This document shows, one piece after another, positions 1 to 7,687 of a DNA stretch of 10,735 bases. The stretch is from an uncultured Rhodanobacteraceae bacterium (GTDB lineage: Bacteria; Pseudomonadota; Gammaproteobacteria; Xanthomonadales; Rhodanobacteraceae): NCBI GenBank assembly GCA_913053815.1, contig CAJXGK010000041.1, positions 1-10,735 on the forward strand. Reading direction: 5' to 3'. The first letter of the stretch is position 1. The number at the start of each line of letters is the position of its first letter. The notes below the pieces were generated by a model. The model was not told where the DNA came from and did no database searches. It was given only the letters and a program-made list of their open reading frames with translations. A program made the translations under genes and the position numbers.

Positions 1-62
1 AATTTTCTGTACCGCGTATTTAGGGATGTCAGTCCTACCGTGTCGGTGCTGGATTTTTGAGG

Positions 63-1619
63 TCAATGAGTCATCGAAGGTCGACTGTCTGGAGACGGGC
101 TATCTGCGCTCAGTTCCCCGGTTTCGGCTGGGAATATCTGTTTGTACAAGTCTTCGCCATAGCTGGTCTCCAACGGGTGGGCCTCGATAAGCTTAAAGGT
201 TCGGGTCCCATCGGCGCGTCTTTCGGCGCGTAGGAAGATGGTATCGTCTGCACCTCGGTCGAAAAAGCCGTGTGCGAAATCATACATGTGGGTTACAAAC
301 ACGACCTTGATGTGACGCTCCAGTAACGCACAAACGATCTGCCGGGCAATTTCCGCCCCTTCACGCTCATTGGTTGAGGCAAACGATTCGTTGAAAAGCA
401 ACATTGCCCCGGGGGCGATATGGTTGACGATATCGTTTAATCGGACACATTCCTCGTCGAGCTTGCCACTCATCATGCTGGCGTCTTCTTCACGTTTGTA
501 GTGGGTAAACAAACCGCTACAAAGCTCTGCCGCGTAAGACTCAGCGGCGACAAACAGACCGCAATGCATCATCAATTGTGCCAGACCAAGCCCCCGCAGG
601 AAGCTCGACTTGCCACCCTGGTTGGCGCCGGTGATGATGATCAGACTCTTGCCGTTAGCATCAAGGGAATTGCCCACGATATCGCACTGCATACTTAGCG
701 CCAGGCTGACGTCATACAATCCGCTGAAGTGGAGGCAACGACTCCCAGCAGACTTCGGATCTGGAAAGGATGTCGCTGTACCTCGTTGGGAGAGCTGAGC
801 GTGCAAGTTCAAACAGCCAACATAGTAGGCAAGTTCCGTGCGCAGCCTTTCGAAAAAATTGAGAATATGATCCATCGACTGGGCAAGTGAGTTGGCGACC
901 AGATTGACGCCTCGATCCTGCAGCGTTGCCAGCGTCTTGGCGCCGACCTCGTCGCGATCGGCGATGCGAAAGGTGTAGGTGTGCGGCCCTTTGCCTAATA
1001 TCCTGTTGAACCAGTTTGCGCTTTTGCTATGAGGCTGGCGGAGCTTATAGTGGCTACCTTCGTTACCCGATCCCAACTCGGCACTCACCAAGACTCCCGC
1101 ACCGAACTTCAATTCTGTTAAATGGGTTTGAATGCTGACGAGATATTCGTCGCTGAACTCCTTGCGCAGCATTGCAAAGAGCGTTGTGAGCCCTTTTGAC
1201 GCAAATTGCCCGGCCTTGGTATCGGCGATGCCTTTCAGCTTTCCAAGTATGTCCATGAACATCTGCAGAACCTTAATCGATCCGTACAGAGTCGAGGACG
1301 GGTGGTTGCCTAGAAAACTCCAATAGCTCTTTTTCTTTCCTTCGATGGCCTCCACGGCGAGTTCATAGAGTGCCCTGATTACTGCAGAATTATGCAGGCA
1401 GTCCTTCACGATCGCCTGTCGGTACAGGATCGTTTCAGTATCATTGTCCATACTCAACAGAAAGGTCTTGCGCGCTACGTCAAACAAAAACTCGTCGTCA
1501 TCCGCCATGGCTCGCAGCAGGGTGTCCAGCTCCAGATCCTGTCTGAGTATCTGTTCATGGGGTGGCAATTCCTGTTCCGGATCAAAATCCTGATCCTCAT
1601 GCATCAAGAACACTCTCAT
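63..1619 (-). CDS. MutS-family ATPase without mismatch-recognition domain, second gene of a tandem pair
   Basis: This 518-residue protein has a C-terminal MutS-type ATPase domain (roughly residues 320-500). Its Walker A is GANQGGKSS with Lys337. Walker B is LLFNE, with Asn410 where canonical MutS has Asp, followed by Glu411. A switch Thr-His pair lies at 443-444. The helical N-terminal 310 residues probably match the MutS core/lever region. There is no FxE mismatch-recognition motif, no connector domain and no endonuclease (Smr) domain, so a role in standard mismatch repair is unlikely. The ATG start overlaps the stop of the preceding MutS-like gene (shared ATGA), with GAGGA seven bases upstream, which implies coupled translation. 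The C-terminal 20 residues are Pro/Ser-rich and look disordered. I recall similar protein pairs in other bacteria, but I know of no assigned function. Family assignment is firm; role is unknown. Confidence 0.9.
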   Translation of the reverse strand: MRVFLMHEDQDFDPEQELPPHEQILRQDLELDTLLRAMADDDEFLFDVARKTFLLSMDNDTETILYRQAIVKDCLHNSAVIRALYELAVEAIEGKKKSYWSFLGNHPSSTLYGSIKVLQMFMDILGKLKGIADTKAGQFASKGLTTLFAMLRKEFSDEYLVSIQTHLTELKFGAGVLVSAELGSGNEGSHYKLRQPHSKSANWFNRILGKGPHTYTFRIADRDEVGAKTLATLQDRGVNLVANSLAQSMDHILNFFERLRTELAYYVGCLNLHAQLSQRGTATSFPDPKSAGSRCLHFSGLYDVSLALSMQCDIVGNSLDANGKSLIIITGANQGGKSSFLRGLGLAQLMMHCGLFVAAESYAAELCSGLFTHYKREEDASMMSGKLDEECVRLNDIVNHIAPGAMLLFNESFASTNEREGAEIARQIVCALLERHIKVVFVTHMYDFAHGFFDRGADDTIFLRAERRADGTRTFKLIEAHPLETSYGEDLYKQIFPAETGELSADSPSPDSRPSMTH

Positions 1620-3178
1620 GCCTTGATCCTCGTCTTCAGCCGGGCGTAGGTTACCCGATATTTCTCGGCAATCGCTAAGGCATAGGCCAGACCATCGGCC
1701 GGTTTGCGTTCGACTTTGTAGGTACGGACCGCTGGGTCATCGGGATCCACCGTACTTACGATGCTGGTTGTCTTGGTATCGAACGATGCTAACTCCGTAA
1801 GAAAGGTAACGCAGACACTCAACAGGTCCAGTTGGGAGATTCTTGCCAGGACCTTCTTGCTTAAATAGATGGCATCATTGAGCGTGGTGGATGAGAAGAT
1901 CTCGTTCATGATAACGATACTGCGCGGTGTTGCCTGCTCCAGGATATGCCGGATCCTGATTAGATCATCTTGTAATTTACCGCGTAGATTGGCGATATCC
2001 TCTTCCTTATCGAAATGTGTGAATAGGTGGTCAAAGAGAAACAGCTGGGCTTCCTTCCCCGGAACTGGACAACCCAGACTGGCCAGGTAATGCAGTTGGC
2101 CAAATGTCCGGGCGAAGGTTGTTTTACCACCCTGGTTGGGGCCTGAAACGATGAAAATCCGCTCTGGGTCACGTAGGTAAAAATCGTTACAGACCACTGG
2201 TATTTTTTCCTTGGTCAGCTTGGAAGCCAAGGCAAGATCAAAGACTTGCTGGCCACTGACCTGCTTGGACATATCAGAAATCTGTGGGTAGCAGAAACTC
2301 AAGCCGGTTTGCCGCAGCACTTTGATGTACGTCAGATAGGCAATGTAGAACTGAATCTCGCGGTCGAAGCGTTCAATCTTATCGTCCTGATATTGCCCGT
2401 GTTCGCTGCAAAATATTTCCAGACTTTGAAAAATATCCGGATTCAGCATGGCTACCCGATCCAGTATCTGTGCTTCAATGTGGTTGATTCCCACCCGGTT
2501 TCGGAAGCTGGCCAAGTAATCCTTGACCGATCCGTGGCGGAACTTTTCAAAGGTCTTCTCAACCGCAGTGCTGTAGTCGAGCTCGGCATCATAGTGACGC
2601 ACCGTGACACTGTTGCCCTTGATAAGCAGGCAGTACCTGATGGCCGCAAGGCCGGTCTGCACGGTTTTCGTATCTGTTGCGAGTTTGCCGAATGCGGTTG
2701 ATTGGATATGCTCCGCCAGATAATCACGTAGGCTTTGCAAACCCCGTGATGCCAGCTTCACTCGTTGCAGATCGTGGCCCAGGCAGGTAATAGCTTCACA
2801 GTAGATGCCTACCGCCCCAAGAAACCAGCGATTCTGCTCGTAGGTATAGTTGAGCTTCTGCACCTGCTCGAGATGCTCGCGCATGGCGCGCATTTTTCCT
2901 GAGAATGACTGCACGGCCTGCATCAGGCTTGCATTCTCAAGATCCTGCATGATTTCCTGGCGATAAGTGATTGCGTCGAGATTATTCAGGCGACTGTGAA
3001 ACAGGGGAACAAGATCATAATCCGGCCAGTCTGAGGTAATGGCTGCTACGATCTGATCGAGATTCAGATCATGAAAGAACTCTGGGACCGCCGAGGCTTT
3101 CGGTCCAGTGGAGCCCTCGGATTCCTGGAACAGGATGCTGTAAAAGGGCCTGGATTGGGGGGTGGAAGTGTCGTTCAC
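1616..3178 (-). CDS. MutS-family ATPase without mismatch-recognition domain, first gene of a tandem pair
   Basis: This 520-residue protein resembles its downstream neighbour in length and plan: a helical N-terminal region of about 330 residues, then a MutS-type ATPase domain. Walker A is GPNQGGKTT with Lys352. Walker B is IVIMNE, with Asn425 replacing the usual Asp, and Glu426 kept. At the position of the conserved switch His of MutS (Thr-His) it has Thr458-Phe459, so the two partners differ there. The motif THFDKEED (387-394) parallels THYKREED in the partner, showing that the two are related. There is no N-terminal FxE mismatch-reading domain. Translation starts at GTG: GGAGAAG lies 8 bases upstream, and an in-frame TGA just beyond it excludes a longer form. 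A heterodimer with the downstream product is a reasonable inference from the 4-bp overlap. Biological function is unknown. Confidence 0.9.
   Translation of the reverse strand: MNDTSTPQSRPFYSILFQESEGSTGPKASAVPEFFHDLNLDQIVAAITSDWPDYDLVPLFHSRLNNLDAITYRQEIMQDLENASLMQAVQSFSGKMRAMREHLEQVQKLNYTYEQNRWFLGAVGIYCEAITCLGHDLQRVKLASRGLQSLRDYLAEHIQSTAFGKLATDTKTVQTGLAAIRYCLLIKGNSVTVRHYDAELDYSTAVEKTFEKFRHGSVKDYLASFRNRVGINHIEAQILDRVAMLNPDIFQSLEIFCSEHGQYQDDKIERFDREIQFYIAYLTYIKVLRQTGLSFCYPQISDMSKQVSGQQVFDLALASKLTKEKIPVVCNDFYLRDPERIFIVSGPNQGGKTTFARTFGQLHYLASLGCPVPGKEAQLFLFDHLFTHFDKEEDIANLRGKLQDDLIRIRHILEQATPRSIVIMNEIFSSTTLNDAIYLSKKVLARISQLDLLSVCVTFLTELASFDTKTTSIVSTVDPDDPAVRTYKVERKPADGLAYALAIAEKYRVTYARLKTRIKA
1627..1631 (-). 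promoter_or_regulatory. Ribosome binding site of the second MutS-like gene
   Basis: GAGGA lies inside the last codons of the first MutS-like gene, seven bases before the ATG that shares ATGA with that gene's stop. This supports the chosen start and re-initiation or coupling between the pair. Confidence 0.6.
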
Positions 3179-3186
3179 TGGCTTGA

Positions 3187-3193
3187 CTTCTCC
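3187..3193 (-). promoter_or_regulatory. Ribosome binding site deciding the GTG start of the first MutS-like gene
   Basis: GGAGAAG is placed 8 bases upstream of the GTG codon at 3178. The only open in-frame stretch above the GTG is a few codons long before a TGA, so GTG is the best start. Confidence 0.65.
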
Positions 3194-3461
3194 GGATCAG
3201 GAGCCCCGATGCACCGCAGCAGTTATCAGCAACGACAACGGCCTGAGCAGTCGAAACTCTGGACAAGCATCATCAGCCATGGACGGTGGTTTGCCCTGGC
3301 AGGCCAGAGCTGGAGGAATGCCATCTGCACTTTGCATACTATCTTACCTGCCATTTCAGGAACGACCCATTGTAGGGCCTAAGGAAAGCTCGGCGGTTTT
3401 TAGATCATGGGTCAGTTACCATTCTTGCGGTACTATCGGCGATGCGTAGACACGGCAATAA

Positions 3462-3477
3462 AACCATAATATGGGTT
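3462..3477 (-). terminator. Weak candidate terminator after the VIT-like gene
   Basis: On the minus strand, starting 11 bases after the TAA stop, AACCCAT pairs with ATGGTT (one bulged C) around an ATT loop and is followed by TTATT. The stem is short and AT-rich and the T run is interrupted, so this is a weak call. Confidence 0.25.
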
Positions 3478-3488
3478 CTTGATCTTGG

Positions 3489-4034
3489 TTAGATGATATC
3501 CAGCTGTACGCCCAAAAAGGCTAGAAGGAGGCCACCAACAGCAAGGGCGATCATCCAATACAGAGGATGTCCGTATACCATTCGCGCCAGGAAATAGCCG
3601 AGTAGCCCCAGGACCAGCAGCGCCACCATGATGGCCAGCCAACGCACTTGTGGTACGAATACGCCGACCAGCAGTGGTAGCAACGCCCCGAAGAACGTGC
3701 TTAGGCTGGCGATCAATGCCCCGATCATGGCTTCGATCAAGGCGGCGCGTCCCAGTCGCGTCGTCGCAAATTGACCGTGCTGGGTGAGATTGAGCTGGCG
3801 CTCGGCTTCGACGAGTTTGCCACGCAGTTCCGCGTAATGGGCTACCAGGAAAACGAAAGCGCTGGAGACTGCCGCTGCGGTAGCAACGCGCAAGGCTAAG
3901 CCAAGACCCATCGGTGGACGCCCGGGCAGCATATGTCCCGCACCCAGGATCAGTGCGGTCAGGATACCGTCGCTGAGGCCGGCTACCAGATCAAGCCGGT
4001 AGTGGGGATCGAACAGGGCAGCCCATGCTTTCAT
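3489..4034 (-). CDS. VIT/CCC1-like five-helix membrane protein
   Basis: This 181-residue integral membrane protein has five hydrophobic segments at about 14-35, 42-67, 98-126, 129-153 and 156-180, the helix count of the VIT1/CCC1 iron/manganese transporter fold. The first segment carries GLSDGILTAL, similar to the GxNDGxxT motif of helix 1 in that family. Between helices 2 and 3 is a short charged stretch (about 68-95, with Glu69, Glu76 and Glu78). This is far shorter than the cytoplasmic metal-binding domain of the plant-type VIT1, so metal selectivity cannot be inferred. The ATG start overlaps the DUF211 stop by four bases (ATGA), and no good ribosome binding site is present, which points to coupled translation. 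Transport of Fe2+ or Mn2+ is a family-based guess; a divergent role together with DUF211 is equally possible. Confidence 0.7.
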   Translation of the reverse strand: MKAWAALFDPHYRLDLVAGLSDGILTALILGAGHMLPGRPPMGLGLALRVATAAAVSSAFVFLVAHYAELRGKLVEAERQLNLTQHGQFATTRLGRAALIEAMIGALIASLSTFFGALLPLLVGVFVPQVRWLAIMVALLVLGLLGYFLARMVYGHPLYWMIALAVGGLLLAFLGVQLDII

Positions 4035-4327
4035 CGGGCGCGTTTCACGCGCTCCACGATACGTTCACCGCAAATGATTTGATCAATGCTGTGCACCATC
4101 GCCCCCGTTTCTCGCATGGCTTGAGCAAGTTCGTCGTAGTTAAGGTGCTGACCTTCGATGGTGACATCCATGCCGACCGTCTCTATGTCGATACCACTGA
4201 CCGTGATGTTGAATCCTTCCACGCCTTGGCAGTCGCTGATAGCCGCCGCCAGTTCAATCAGGCTCGGCGTGGCGATGGCCTTGTCGACATCCAATGCCAA
4301 GCGGCGAATATTCAGAGTATTTTTCAT
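4031..4327 (-). CDS. DUF211 family protein
   Basis: This 98-residue soluble protein matches the DUF211 family (COG1888) from end to end. It opens with a conserved strand (NIRRLALDVDK), followed by a helix ending in GVEGFNITV, the strand pair IDIETVGMDVTIEG, a second helix (NYDELAQAMRETG), and the signature VHSIDQIICGERIVE near the C-terminus. I recognise this pattern mainly from archaeal proteins; these are small ferredoxin-like alpha/beta folds with no assigned biochemical activity. The ATG at 4327 is preceded by AAGG nine bases upstream. Its stop overlaps the start of the VIT-like membrane protein gene, so the two are very likely made together, and a soluble regulator or partner of that membrane protein is the natural inference. 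It follows the fusion gene by 203 bp in the same orientation. Confidence 0.85.
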   Translation of the reverse strand: MKNTLNIRRLALDVDKAIATPSLIELAAAISDCQGVEGFNITVSGIDIETVGMDVTIEGQHLNYDELAQAMRETGAMVHSIDQIICGERIVERVKRAR

Positions 4328-4508
4328 TGGATCGAGCCTTGTGCAATGGGGTTGCTGAGCAGTATGGCTGGCACAGTGGGAAAAACGTGGAGTTATTATT
4401 ACGCCGCTGCTGCCAATAGGCCCAGGAATTCACTAACCGGAAACTTAGCCAGACTTTTCAAGCCACTTCAGAATAGTTGGAGGTAACACGATAATCGACT
4501 CACGGTAA

Positions 4509-4525
4509 TTGGCGGGGCCCCCCAA
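4509..4525 (-). repeat. GC-rich near-perfect palindrome just after the fusion gene
   Basis: TTGG-C-GGGGCCCC-C-CCAA is palindromic apart from one central-flank mismatch. It begins five bases after the TAG stop of the oxidoreductase-desulfurase gene. As RNA it could form a GC hairpin, but no T run follows on the minus strand, so it is at best a 3'-end stabiliser or a factor-dependent stop. Confidence 0.35.
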
Positions 4526-4530
4526 TACAC

Positions 4531-7500
4531 CTACTTGCACGGTAAAAAGCGTACTGTAGCGGCCGCTTGTTCAAGAACTCCGTGCAACGCCGCGACGGCT
4601 GTATCAATATCTTGGTCACTAGTAAAGCGCGACAGCGAGAAGCGTATGGAACAGTGGGCATTCTCCGGGGATACCCCCATGGCGATAAGCACATGGGTCG
4701 GTTCCGGTGAGCCTGATTGGCAGGCTGAACCTGCCGACACCGCTACTCCGCGTTGATCGAGTGCCACCACCAGTGACTCGCCGCGCAGACCTGGCAAAGT
4801 CATGTTCAAAGTGTTCGGTAGACGTTGTTCCGGGGGCCCATTGAGCGTTGCCCCCGCCACCAATTTTCGTATCTCCGCTTCCAGTCTATCTCGTAGAGCC
4901 CGCACCCGTGCAAAGTCTGCAAGCCCCAGATTGGCTTGTTCAGCAGCGGCTCCTAAGCCGACGATTCCGGCTACATTTTGGGTGCCGCCGCGTAAGCTTC
5001 CTTCCTGCCCTCCACCGTGTACCAAGGGTGTCAATGTGACCCCCTTGCGCAGATAAAGTGCCCCGACCCCTTTCGGACCGTGAAACTTATGTGCAGCCAG
5101 GCTAAGTAAATCCACCCCGAGTTCTGCAATGTCTACCGTAACCTTGCCAACTGCCTGTACCGCATCGGTATGAAACAGTGCCCCCTGTTGGTGTGCCAGC
5201 TTGCAGCATTCGCTGATTGCCTGCAGCGTTCCGACTTCGTTATTGGCCATCATGATTGATACCAGTATCGTATCGGCACGGATGGCCTCTTTCAGGTTTT
5301 GGGGATCGACTTGACCGGAGCGATCCACCGGCAGATAGGTGATCGAATAGCCGAGTGTTTCTAGGAAAGCACACGTAGCCAGTACCGAGGGATGCTCGAT
5401 GCGGGTGGTGACCAGGTGTTTGCCATGTTCGTTGCGGGACCAGGCCACCCCCTTGATGGCTAGATTATTGGACTCTGAACCGCCGCTGGTAAAGATCAAC
5501 CGCCGCGGGCGAGTATTGATCAGCCGGGCTAGCTGACGACGTGCCGCCTCCAGAGCTTCAAGTGCATCGCGGCCTTTACGGTGAATGCTTGAGGGATTTC
5601 CAAACCCTGCATCGAGGTAGGGGACGATCGCCGCGCGGACGATAGGGTCGATCGGCGTCGTGGCATTGTTGTCCAAGTACACAAAGTCCCGAACTCGCTG
5701 TGCTGTGCTCGGCGGTCTGCTCTTGCCGGGCTGAACTTCATGCGGCACGGAACTCGGTGGCGCCTCCTTAGTAGCTGACCCATGGGTAATTTCCGCTACC
5801 TCGCAGAGCAGCGCCTTATAGGCCGGGAATCCGGAGATTACATCGCAGTTGCCAAGGTCGGTTAGTGTATTGACGTTCCATTGCTGCCAAGCGGTGGGTC
5901 CTACTGGAGTTCTGCCGCCCATGTTGCACTCGACGGCACCTTCGACAATGTCATTTGCAACGCGGGCTCTGAAAGGTACCGCCCCACGTATTGTGCGTAC
6001 TTCCACGAGATCGCCATCGCCAATATTCCGGGCCTGCGTATCCACCGTGTTGATCAGTACCAGCGGCTCGGGATTATCTTTCAGCAATCCGTCGATAGCG
6101 TGGTGCTGGGAGCGAAAATCCGTATCCGGACGTGCCCCTGAATTGAAAATTAGCGGCAAGCTACGGGTCAACTCGGGGCTTTCCAGCGGCCCTTCGAGGG
6201 ACTCGGTATATTTCGGCAGCGGCTCATAGCCGTATTCATCGAGTAGCGAGGAATGAATTTCGAATTTTCCACTGGGGGTATTAAAGCCCGGCTTGCCATC
6301 AGGACGGAGTCCACCCTTTGCCCATTTTCGGTATTCCGTAAAGGGTGACGAGATCTGTACCGATCCCCCCGCGCTGCGCACGTCGTCCACAGTCAATCCA
6401 GAGCCCTTCAGCACGAAGTTCAGCAACGCATCCGCAGATTGCGGGTAGAGATCCCCATAGCCAAGTCGCTCGGCGAGCTGCGCCATAATCAGATAGTCGT
6501 TGCGTGCTTCCCCCAGCGGCTCGATCAGCTTTTCGCGGATTCGAAATATCGGCCCATAGGTGACATACGACTCGATTTCAAACACCGTTGTCGCCGACAG
6601 TACGATATCTGCGTAGGCGGCAGCAGCGGTCTGTTGGCGGTCGATACACACGATAAAATCAAGCTTTTCCAGAACCTCGCGCCATATTTCCAGCTGTGGC
6701 CAGGAGGTAAGCAGCGATGCTCCATGAATGATTAAAGCCCGGATAGGATAGGGCCAACCTTTGAGTACAGCATCGACCAGTGCGGTGGCATGGGACTCGC
6801 CGCGATAATGGCTGTAGAGCGGGAACTGTTCGCGGCCCGCTGCCAGTACTCCGATCATTGATAAGGTCAGGGCGCCGTCAGTAGCGGGTCGTATTGGGAT
6901 CCATTCAGCCCTACATCGTTGTACGGTGGCAGTTCTCCGCGGGTCGATGACCACCACTTTTGCACTCCGTTGTACCGCCGCTTCCAACCGCTGCATATCC
7001 ATCGATGGCGAGTCGGTGGCCGGGTTGGTGCCCCATACCACCAGCAGTTCAGCATTCTCCATGTCCGCATACATATTGATCAGCATTCCCCCCATCGTGA
7101 CGTGCGAGGCGATCATCGCAAACGACACGTAGCATAATGCCCCCATCCCCATCGTGTTGGGTGAGCCAAAAGGAAACAGAATGCTTGACGCCGACGAGAC
7201 GGCTACATCTTTGGGCTGATAGATGTCGCACAATGACGATTCGAAGGCTCCACGGCCGGTGTAGGTGGCCACCGCCTCCGGGCTCGACTCAGCCTTGATG
7301 TGCTGCAGGCGTTCGGCGATCTCATCGTAGGCACCGTCCCAGCTGATTTTTTTGAAGGCAAAATCACCCTTTGGGCCCGAGCGTCTTGCCGCATGCCGGA
7401 GACGATGCTTCGAGTAGATGATTTCCGGGGCATGCCGTCCGCGTCGGCACAGTGCGTCCAGCGGATGATCCGGATCGGAGCGAATATCGCTGAGTCGGTC

Positions 7501-7596
7501 AGCTTCGATACCTACCTCTCCCCAGCAGCTGGCAGGACATACACCGCAGAGGCCCTTCGTCCATGTCCCTTCGTTTGGGTTGCTAGCCTTGTGCAT
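4531..7596 (-). CDS. Molybdopterin oxidoreductase fused to NifS-type cysteine desulfurase
   Basis: One 1021-residue reading frame joins two complete enzymes. Residues 1-605 are a DMSO-reductase-family subunit. A [4Fe-4S] motif Cys17-x2-Cys20-x3-Cys24-x25-Cys50 is followed by RRG, where formate dehydrogenases have Lys. Cys155 (in GALCYVSF) is the probable Mo ligand. GTNPATDSP (189-197) and VIDPRR (216-221) bind bis-MGD, and a dinucleotide-binding C-terminal domain spans about 510-603. Residues 606-636 form a Pro/Ser/Lys-rich linker. Residues 637-1021 are a group I (NifS/IscS) cysteine desulfurase: His735, Asp811 and Gln814 contact PLP, Lys837 (HKFHGPKG) forms the Schiff base, and Cys959 in SAGSACQSGS carries the persulfide. 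There is no Tat signal, so the enzyme is cytoplasmic. The ATG follows GGAG by seven bases. No electron-transfer or membrane subunit gene is adjacent. Substrate unknown. Self-sulfuration of the cofactor is inferred from the E. coli IscS-FdhD-formate dehydrogenase route. Confidence 0.92.
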   Translation of the reverse strand: MHKASNPNEGTWTKGLCGVCPASCWGEVGIEADRLSDIRSDPDHPLDALCRRGRHAPEIIYSKHRLRHAARRSGPKGDFAFKKISWDGAYDEIAERLQHIKAESSPEAVATYTGRGAFESSLCDIYQPKDVAVSSASSILFPFGSPNTMGMGALCYVSFAMIASHVTMGGMLINMYADMENAELLVVWGTNPATDSPSMDMQRLEAAVQRSAKVVVIDPRRTATVQRCRAEWIPIRPATDGALTLSMIGVLAAGREQFPLYSHYRGESHATALVDAVLKGWPYPIRALIIHGASLLTSWPQLEIWREVLEKLDFIVCIDRQQTAAAAYADIVLSATTVFEIESYVTYGPIFRIREKLIEPLGEARNDYLIMAQLAERLGYGDLYPQSADALLNFVLKGSGLTVDDVRSAGGSVQISSPFTEYRKWAKGGLRPDGKPGFNTPSGKFEIHSSLLDEYGYEPLPKYTESLEGPLESPELTRSLPLIFNSGARPDTDFRSQHHAIDGLLKDNPEPLVLINTVDTQARNIGDGDLVEVRTIRGAVPFRARVANDIVEGAVECNMGGRTPVGPTAWQQWNVNTLTDLGNCDVISGFPAYKALLCEVAEITHGSATKEAPPSSVPHEVQPGKSRPPSTAQRVRDFVYLDNNATTPIDPIVRAAIVPYLDAGFGNPSSIHRKGRDALEALEAARRQLARLINTRPRRLIFTSGGSESNNLAIKGVAWSRNEHGKHLVTTRIEHPSVLATCAFLETLGYSITYLPVDRSGQVDPQNLKEAIRADTILVSIMMANNEVGTLQAISECCKLAHQQGALFHTDAVQAVGKVTVDIAELGVDLLSLAAHKFHGPKGVGALYLRKGVTLTPLVHGGGQEGSLRGGTQNVAGIVGLGAAAEQANLGLADFARVRALRDRLEAEIRKLVAGATLNGPPEQRLPNTLNMTLPGLRGESLVVALDQRGVAVSAGSACQSGSPEPTHVLIAMGVSPENAHCSIRFSLSRFTSDQDIDTAVAALHGVLEQAAATVRFLPCK

Positions 7597-7603
7597 CGAA
7601 TGT

Positions 7604-7607
7604 CTCC
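7604..7607 (-). promoter_or_regulatory. Ribosome binding site of the fusion gene
   Basis: GGAG (within CGGAGA) lies seven bases before the ATG at 7596, fixing a start only 16 residues ahead of the first cluster cysteine and leaving no room for a Tat leader. Confidence 0.7.
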
Positions 7608-7674
7608 GTTATTCTTTGGGTCTGCTCTTATCCATGGCAGATGGCCGCACAAGCCTCGCCGGGCCTGCCGGGCC

Positions 7675-7687
7675 ATGACTATGTCAT
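7675..7687. promoter_or_regulatory. Palindrome ATGAC-TAT-GTCAT, possible operator
   Basis: A perfect 5-3-5 inverted repeat lies about 80 bp upstream of the fusion gene start and overlaps the candidate -10 box at 7678-7683. It resembles a small dimeric-regulator site, but I cannot name a regulator, and a palindrome this short can arise by chance. Confidence 0.3.

Larger units (their letters stand above)
3179..3488. other. 310-bp intergenic region between the VIT-like gene and the MutS-like pair
   Basis: No open frame here gives a recognisable protein, and I see no tRNA or other known RNA gene. Contents: a weak AT-rich hairpin just after the VIT-like stop (3462-3477); a 7-bp perfect inverted repeat, GACCCAT at 3364-3370 and ATGGGTC at 3407-3413, enclosing a second complementary pair (CTAA-GG-AAA with TTTTTAG); and an imperfect 18-bp palindrome at 3293-3310 (CTGGC-AG-GCCAG core). 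The region must hold the leader, and probably the promoter, of the MutS-like pair. I found no convincing -35/-10 pair. Inverted repeats of this size are expected about once by chance in this length. Confidence 0.5.

Noticed and set aside
1..62. Possible terminator after the second MutS-like gene
   Set aside because: Only short bulged stems (such as TAGGA/TCCCTA on the minus strand) without a T run are present, so no terminator is called.
2246..2701. Plus-strand 151-codon open frame inside the first MutS-like gene
   Set aside because: It is fully antisense to a well-supported coding region and has no recognisable domain.
3162..3449. Plus-strand 95-codon open frame across the 310-bp gap
   Set aside because: It begins inside the MutS-like gene on the opposite strand, shows no recognisable motif and has an unconvincing composition.
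4025..4486. Plus-strand 153-codon open frame opposite the DUF211 gene
   Set aside because: It is antisense to a clear DUF211 match and its translation resembles no known family; treated as a shadow.
5529..5783. Possible frameshifted or separate desulfurase start at the fusion junction
   Set aside because: The minus-strand frame starting at 5783 is a different frame and does not encode the desulfurase; the true frame passes through the linker without a stop.
7117..7140. Selenocysteine at the molybdenum ligand
   Set aside because: The ligand position is encoded as an ordinary Cys codon (Cys155), with no in-frame TGA.
7658..7674. Direct repeat GCCGGGCC twice, separated by one base
   Set aside because: It is only two short GC-rich copies with no regular array; likely coincidental, and not a CRISPR or REP element.
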